Positions 59,101-64,000 of a stretch of 64,000 nt of DNA are shown piece after piece. A model generated the notes under the pieces. That model had not been told where the DNA came from, did no database searches, and worked only from the letters and a program-made list of their open reading frames with translations. The DNA comes from an uncultured Ruminococcus sp. Its GTDB lineage: Bacteria; Bacillota; Clostridia; Lachnospirales; Lachnospiraceae. Within the stretch, counting starts at the first letter, position 1. Each line of letters begins with the position of its first letter. The translations under genes and the position numbers were made by a program. The stretch covers positions 1 to 64,000 of the forward strand of contig CAJFQC010000003.1 of NCBI GenBank assembly GCA_904418845.1. Direction: 5' to 3'.

Positions 59101-60640
59101 TGAAATACCCGAACAGCGGCTGGCGTTTCTTTGAAAGCACGGAAAGCGGAGCATCGATACCCATTGCCGCAATGCCTTCCCCGCCGTTCTTGGCCATGGT
59201 AAGGATAGATGTCCTGACGTCCTCGTATGCGTATCCAAAAGCTTTCTGCAGACGAGTACACTCTTCCTTTGTATATTTCGGGATATCCTTGTTGGGGATC
59301 GGCAGATCCTTCAGATGGATCAGGTTACTGTCCAGCCATTCCCCGTAAGGCTCTTCATTAGCATATTTTTCTTTCAGTTCCTCATCGTCAATGACTCTTC
59401 CTGCCACCGTATCAACGAGCAGCATCTTCCCCGGATGCAGACGCTCTTTTACAAGGATCTTCGCCGGGTCGATATCCAGTACTCCCACCTCTGAAGACAG
59501 GATCAGGTTGTCATCGTCCGTGATGTAATATCTGGACGGACGCAGCCCGTTTCTGTCCAGGACAGCTCCCATCACATCTCCATCCGAGAAAAGGATAGAC
59601 GCAGGACCGTCCCACGGCTCCATCATGGTGGCGTAATACTGATAGAAATCCTTCTTGTTCTGGGACATACTGCGGTTGTTCACCCATGGTTCGGGAATAG
59701 CGATCATCACGGCAAGAGGAAGCTCCATACCACTCATGACCATAAATTCCAGCGCATTATCCAGCATGGCAGAATCGGATCCCGACGTGTTGATGGCCGG
59801 TAGCACTTTGTGAAGCTCGCCTTTTAAGCAGCCTGCCTCCATAGTCTCTTCCCTTGCCCGCATCTTGTCCGCGTTTCCCCGGATGGTATTGATCTCACCG
59901 TTGTGTACCATGAGCCGGTTGGGATGTGCCCTCTGCCAGCTCGGCGCGGTATTGGTGCTGAAACGAGAATGGACCATGGCGATCGCGGACTCGAAATCCT
60001 CATCCTGAAGATCACCGAAAAACTGGCGAAGCTGTCCCACCAGAAACATTCCTTTATATACGATCGTACGGCTTGAGAGGGACACTACATAGGTATCGTC
60101 GCTGCTCTGCTCAAAAACACGCCGCACCACATAGAGTCTGCGGTCAAATGAAAGCCCCTTCTCAACCCGCTCCGGGCGCTCGATGAACGCCTGCATGATA
60201 CACGGCATACAGTCCACGGCCGTCTTGCCAAGCACTTCTGGCTGGACCGGCACTTCTCTCCAGCCAAGAAAATTCAGTCCTTCTTTCTTGACAATGACTT
60301 CAAAGATATTTTTCGCCTGATTGCGCTTCAGCTCATCCTGCGGGAAAAAGAACATTCCCACGCCGTAGTCTCTCTCTCCGCCAATCTTAATATGAAGCGG
60401 CTTACAGACCTTTTTAAAAAAACGGTGGGAAATTTGCAGAAAGATACCCACACCGTCTCCGGTCTTGCCTTCCGCATCCTTTCCGGCTCTGTGCTCCAGA
60501 TGCTCTACGATCTCTAACGCCCCCGCTACCGTTGCATGGCTCTTCCTGCCCTTGATATTTACAATGGCGCCGATCCCGCAGTTGTCATGCTCAAAGCTCT
60601 CGCGGTACAGCCCCTGCTGTGATTCATTTGGTCTTTTCAT
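56108..60640 (-). CDS. gltB: glutamate synthase large (alpha) subunit
   Basis: 1510 residues, full length. The N-terminal glutaminase has its nucleophile at Cys21 ([14 protein letters not shown]), with [29 protein letters not shown]. The central domain is followed by the FMN domain ([40 protein letters not shown] and [15 protein letters not shown]). The 3Fe-4S cysteines are in [19 protein letters not shown], and the C-terminal domain has GXGXG repeats ([31 protein letters not shown]). Cys21 must be exposed by removing the first 20 residues. A strong promoter stands upstream. Confidence 0.98.
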   Translation of the reverse strand: [1510 protein letters not shown]

Positions 60641-60674
60641 GGCCCGTCTCCTCTCTTTTGCTTTTTATGGGATG

Positions 60675-60703
60675 ACTATACAGCATTTCTTTTCATTTGT
60701 AAA
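60675..60703 (-). promoter_or_regulatory. promoter of gltBD
   Basis: On the minus strand, TTTACA (60698-60703), a 17-base spacer and TATAGT (60675-60680), giving a leader of about 30 bases before the gltB start at 60640. Confidence 0.8.
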
Positions 60704-60723
60704 CAGGAAAATCATTGAAATTG

Positions 60724-60773
60724 TCAGATTATTTGAATATTTATAGTTTGTATATAAATTTATCAGATTATTT
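60724..60773 (-). repeat. direct repeat upstream of the gltBD promoter
   Basis: AAATAATCTGA (minus strand) occurs at 60724-60734 and at 60763-60773, centred 39 bases apart in an AT-rich stretch above the -35 element. Spaced direct repeats there could be activator sites; GltC-type control of glutamate synthase is known in Bacillus, but the protein here is unknown. Confidence 0.45.
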
Positions 60774-60852
60774 TTTAATGTATAATCCTCTCACGGGCGT
60801 TACCGATTTCTATATTCTCTTGTTTTTCAAAGGTTCTCCCTGATATTTCGGC

Positions 60853-60884
60853 AAAAAAATATGGCAGAAATGAATTCTGCCATA
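60853..60884 (-). terminator. intrinsic terminator of the argS-alaX-CPBP group
   Basis: TATGGCAGAA and TTCTGCCATA pair around a five-base loop, and minus-strand RNA runs into seven U. Confidence 0.92.
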
Positions 60885-60940
60885 CACAATTTCATATTGT
60901 TTTTTTATAGAAACAAAACAGTATTTTTCGCCTTTCAGCA

Positions 60941-61852
60941 TTATTCTCCACTTTGCGGTGCCTGTGCATACTCTGCCCCCGGCATCCTTTGAAGCATTAC
61001 AAACGCCACGGAACAGATGAAAGCCCCACCGATAGCGGCCGCCGCCATCCTCATCGGATCTGCCCCGATCCAGCGGAATCCCCCTGTCGCTGTCAGGAGC
61101 ACGGATCCCGTGTTCATCACGATATGAAGCAGCACCGGCGCTTTAAGCGAGCCGAACTTCTCATACAAATAGGACAGCATAAGGCCGAGCAGCAGCGTAT
61201 AAATTGTCTGTGTTATGCTTGTGTGCATAAACGCGAAGAACACAGAAGAGCAGACTGCGGAGTACCAAAATCTCTGCCTCTCCCGAAACCGCTTAAACAA
61301 TAGTCCCCGGAACATCATCTCTTCCGCCACAGGGATCACCCCTCCGAGAATAAGGAGCTGCAAAGGAAGTCCCGCCGCGTACATCACTTCCGCCGTCTGC
61401 TGGTACTGCGCATCATAGAACGCAAGATGCGCCATCGTCATCAGGCAGGTGGCCGCAATGCATCCCGCCGCGCCGAAAAAAATAATAAAACCATAACCCT
61501 GCAGCGGCGCTTTTTTAACTACCGAAATACCGCACATCTTCTCAAGTTTTCTGTCCTTTATAAACAACGGAACCGTCAAAGCAAATGTAGCAAGAGTCGC
61601 CACACCGGCAATCTCTACCTGATGGGCCGCGATTATCTGAAATGCCGGTTCCAGCGCTTCCATACAAGTCCGGAGCCACTCTTCCATGGCCGGCATTGCT
61701 CCCTGTTTTAAAGCGTCAGCGTAAGCCCGCGCAAAATAAGGAATACTGATCACAAGATCAACCGCCGTCTGGACAAGCATCTGGATTGCCAGATAGATAA
61801 GCAGCGGTCCCGCCAGACTCCAGAACGGGCTTTTTCTCTGTATCTGATTCAT
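60941..61852 (-). CDS. CPBP family intramembrane metalloprotease
   Basis: 303 residues with about eight membrane helices. The active-site motifs of the CPBP/ABI family are VIPVAEEMMFRGLLFKRFRE (EExxxR), VFFAFMHTS and LLHIVMNTGSV. The family cleaves within membranes and in some systems confers immunity to peptides; the substrate here is unknown. The ATG at 61852 with GGAGG seven bases ahead is chosen; it overlaps the upstream gene's stop by four bases, so the pair is translationally coupled. Confidence 0.92.
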   Translation of the reverse strand: MNQIQRKSPFWSLAGPLLIYLAIQMLVQTAVDLVISIPYFARAYADALKQGAMPAMEEWLRTCMEALEPAFQIIAAHQVEIAGVATLATFALTVPLFIKDRKLEKMCGISVVKKAPLQGYGFIIFFGAAGCIAATCLMTMAHLAFYDAQYQQTAEVMYAAGLPLQLLILGGVIPVAEEMMFRGLLFKRFRERQRFWYSAVCSSVFFAFMHTSITQTIYTLLLGLMLSYLYEKFGSLKAPVLLHIVMNTGSVLLTATGGFRWIGADPMRMAAAAIGGAFICSVAFVMLQRMPGAEYAQAPQSGE

Positions 61853-63057
61853 CTTCTGTCCTCCACTTTTTCCATGATCCACGCCCGTATTTTCTCTTCT
61901 CTCCCTTTCACTGTCCCTTGTATCATCTCCGGTTTTCCACCGCCTCTTCCTTCAAAAGCCTCATTGAACTCTTTTGCAAAAAGACGCATATCCTGTCTTT
62001 TACTCCCGATAACATAACGGTATGCCGCCGTCCCCGGATCTTTTCCGGAATTCTGATGAAACACTGCGCACAGGCAATGCCCCGCCTCCAGCACAAGGTT
62101 CATAAGAAGACGCATAGACTCACCTTCTATATCTTCCGAGAATACACAGACCGCCTCTTCTCCCACAGGAATCATAGCTGCTTTGCATGCGATTAATTTC
62201 TTTTCCTTTTCTGTAATCTTATACTGTAAAGAAATACATTCTTCCCGCAGATGCTTCACTGCCTCTGCAATCTCATTCTCCTTTGCACAGAGCATGGCTG
62301 AAACCGCCTTCGCCTGTCCCTGCTTCAGAGCATAATCCGCAAGCGCTCTCACACCGCAAAGCATAGTCACACGCACGCCGCCCTTGTATCTCTGCATATT
62401 GGTCAGCTTGATCAGGCCGATCTCTCCGGTCCGCGCCACATGGGGAGCACAGCAGGCGCAGCGGTCGTATCCCGGAATCACAATGATGCGCACCTGTCCC
62501 TCGATCTCAATCTTGCTGCGGTATTCCATATATGATAACTCCTCCTCTGACGGATAGAGCGTCTGTACTTCGAGATTTTCCCACACCGCACGGTTCGCCT
62601 CAAGCTCGATCTCTGCCATTTCTGCCAAGGTGATCTCCCCATTAAAATCCATGGTGCAGTCCTCTCTGCCAAGATGAAAGCCCACGTTATTATAGCCAAA
62701 TCGGGCGTTCACAAGACCTGAGACGATATGTTCCCCGGTATGCTGCTGCATCTTCATGAAACGTTCATCCCAGTCAATGCGCCCTTTTACACTGCTCCCT
62801 GCCTCAAGCGGTCCATCCGTGATATGCCGTATATGCCCGGCCTCTTCCCGGACATCCAGCACACATACATTCCCCAGAACCCCTGTATCCGCGTACTGTC
62901 CGCCTCCTTCTGGAAAGAAGGCCGTACGGTCAAGTTCGATTTCATAATAAGTCTGTTTTTCCGATTTCGGGGAATCTGCCCCTTCCTCATAGCATGCAGT
63001 GACCACAGCTTCAAATTCCGAAAGATGGCTGTCTTGATAAAACAGTTTTTCCGTCAT
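61849..63057 (-). CDS. alanyl-tRNA editing protein (AlaX-L type)
   Basis: 402 residues. FFPEGGGQYADTG opens the AlaRS-like editing domain. The zinc site is QQHTGEHIVSG plus CACCAPHVARTGEIGLIKL, which clears Ser- and Gly-tRNA(Ala). A C-terminal DHHA1-like region (about 290-400, with the glycine-rich EAFEGRGGGKPEMIQG) places it in the long AlaX class. It follows argS after eight bases, an understandable translation-quality pairing. Confidence 0.94.
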   Translation of the reverse strand: MTEKLFYQDSHLSEFEAVVTACYEEGADSPKSEKQTYYEIELDRTAFFPEGGGQYADTGVLGNVCVLDVREEAGHIRHITDGPLEAGSSVKGRIDWDERFMKMQQHTGEHIVSGLVNARFGYNNVGFHLGREDCTMDFNGEITLAEMAEIELEANRAVWENLEVQTLYPSEEELSYMEYRSKIEIEGQVRIIVIPGYDRCACCAPHVARTGEIGLIKLTNMQRYKGGVRVTMLCGVRALADYALKQGQAKAVSAMLCAKENEIAEAVKHLREECISLQYKITEKEKKLIACKAAMIPVGEEAVCVFSEDIEGESMRLLMNLVLEAGHCLCAVFHQNSGKDPGTAAYRYVIGSKRQDMRLFAKEFNEAFEGRGGGKPEMIQGTVKGREEKIRAWIMEKVEDRR

Positions 63058-63065
63058 TTCTTATC

Positions 63066-64000
63066 TTACATCCTTTCAGGCGCCTCAAATCCAAGCAGGT
63101 CGATGCATGTTTCAAGCACACGTTTTGCCAGCATCAGCAGCGCTATGTAGCCCGACCTCTTCTGCCCGTCTTCCTCTGAGAGGATCTTTGTCTCGTGGTA
63201 AAACTTATTGAACTCATTGGCAAGCTCATAAATATACGCGCACAGCTTATGAGGCGCTGTCTCTTCATAAACAGCCTCGAACACATCATTGAATTTCAAC
63301 ACCTGAAGCATCAGCGCTTTCTCATAGTTGTTTTCCGCCGGACGCATCATCAGGTTCTCCAGACTTCCGCCGTTCTCCTGATATTTTGCCAGGATCGATT
63401 TAATGCGCACGATTGTATAGAGAATATACGGGCCTGTATTTCCCTCAAAAGAAGTAAACCTGTCCACATCAAAAATATAATCCTTTGATGCCTGATTGGA
63501 AAGATCCCCGTACTTGACGGCAGCCAGTCCGACAATCTGCGCCGTGCGCTCCGCCTCACCGTCTTCTACCGTCCGGTTATCCATAATCTTCTTATACATT
63601 TCCTCATTGATCTCGCGGATCAGATTTTCAAGGCGCATCACACCGCCCTCGCGGGTCTTGAATGGCTTTCCGTCCTTCCCGTTCATGGTACCGAATCCCA
63701 GAAACTGCAGATCCGTCTCAGGACGCACGATACCCGTCTTCTTTGCACAGCGGAACACTTGTGTAAAGTGCATCTCCTGACGCTTGTCCACCACATAGAT
63801 AACCTCGTCCGGCCGATAATCCCGCTCACGTTCAACCAGTGTGGCAAGATCTGTCGTATCATAAAGTGCGGCGCCGTCAGACTTCAGGATCATACAGGGC
63901 GGTACTTCTTTGTTGTCCGTCTCCTCCTGAACATCTACCACAAGAGCGCCCTCGTCATAACGGGCAAATCCTTTGTCTTTTAACATCTGCACCATATCGG
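63066..64000 (-). CDS. argS: arginine--tRNA ligase, 3' part (runs off the right edge)
   Basis: The last about 311 residues of ArgRS; the start lies beyond position 64000. Visible are SDGAALYDTTDLATLVERERDYRPDEVIYVVDKRQEMHFTQVF from the class I catalytic core and the all-helical DALR anticodon-binding domain (ASKDYIFDVDRFTSFEGNTGPYILYTIVRIKSIL to LLGFEAPERM). The frame is open through 64000, so this is truncation by the window and not damage. Confidence 0.97.
   Translation of the reverse strand, partial: DMVQMLKDKGFARYDEGALVVDVQEETDNKEVPPCMILKSDGAALYDTTDLATLVERERDYRPDEVIYVVDKRQEMHFTQVFRCAKKTGIVRPETDLQFLGFGTMNGKDGKPFKTREGGVMRLENLIREINEEMYKKIMDNRTVEDGEAERTAQIVGLAAVKYGDLSNQASKDYIFDVDRFTSFEGNTGPYILYTIVRIKSILAKYQENGGSLENLMMRPAENNYEKALMLQVLKFNDVFEAVYEETAPHKLCAYIYELANEFNKFYHETKILSEEDGQKRSGYIALLMLAKRVLETCIDLLGFEAPERM

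Overview
The window reads as a chromosomal segment of a moderately GC-rich, spore-forming Clostridia member, most likely Lachnospiraceae (inferred from the gene families, for example DUF5688, DUF3877, a chorismate mutase/shikimate kinase fusion, a Spo0A-type DNA-binding domain, a trimeric NADH-dependent [FeFe] hydrogenase and a T-box in front of pheST). I place it near the Dorea / Clostridium scindens group, but that finer placement is a guess. I see no transposase, integrase, phage gene or CRISPR array. About 55 protein genes, two intact tRNAs, one tRNA remnant, a probable 6S RNA and a T-box leader are present. Most genes lie on the minus strand.

Region by region. 0-7.4 kb: tRNA-Ser(CGA) and a broken copy of it; a free-standing Spo0A C-terminal domain protein preceded by an inverted pair of 0A-box-like sites; an unknown protein; an overlapping histidine-phosphatase and alpha/beta-hydrolase pair; an Mrp/ApbC ATPase; a MATE exporter; and a PurF-like protein without the glutaminase cysteine. 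7.7-12.9 kb (plus strand): isoamylase-type debranching enzyme, endonuclease IV, and a GntR/YtrA-type regulator with an ABC ATPase and membrane protein, behind a consensus promoter and a perfect palindromic operator candidate. 12.9-22.6 kb: tRNA-Arg(CCG), a large thioester/Cna_B/VaFE surface protein overlapping a DUF5688 gene, efp, yqeG, aroK fused to chorismate mutase, a membrane-anchored amidase, a LysM-GH18 spore-type hydrolase, a cysteine-less QueD-like protein and a PerR/Fur regulator. 22.9-27.8 kb: queA and T-box-controlled pheST.

27.9-34.2 kb: a sulfur-handling pair (YeeE/YedE transporter and CoA-disulfide-reductase/rhodanese fusion), an APC permease and an aldehyde dehydrogenase. 34.4-44.4 kb is the most interesting region. 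On the minus strand is the operon for a bifurcating-type [FeFe] hydrogenase (NuoE-like subunit, HATPase protein, 2Fe-2S protein, NuoF-like subunit, catalytic subunit), followed by the 6S RNA. Divergently on the plus strand is a five-gene cassette: DRTGG protein, RsbW-type ATPase, a second H-cluster protein with an altered active site, a second DRTGG protein and a PHP phosphoesterase. I read the cassette as a putative hydrogen- or redox-sensing signalling unit for the hydrogenase operon.

44.4-48.4 kb: a LysR regulator divergent from a DAACS-type symporter and a one-chain (beta-ACT-alpha) iron-sulfur L-serine dehydratase. 48.5-53 kb: small housekeeping and tailoring genes, including a GNAT-methyltransferase fusion, YbaK and a ketopantoate-reductase family protein. 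53.2-64 kb: a secreted NlpC/P60 hydrolase, gltD-gltB glutamate synthase with a clear promoter, a CPBP protease overlapping an AlaX editing protein, and the 3' part of argS running off the right edge.
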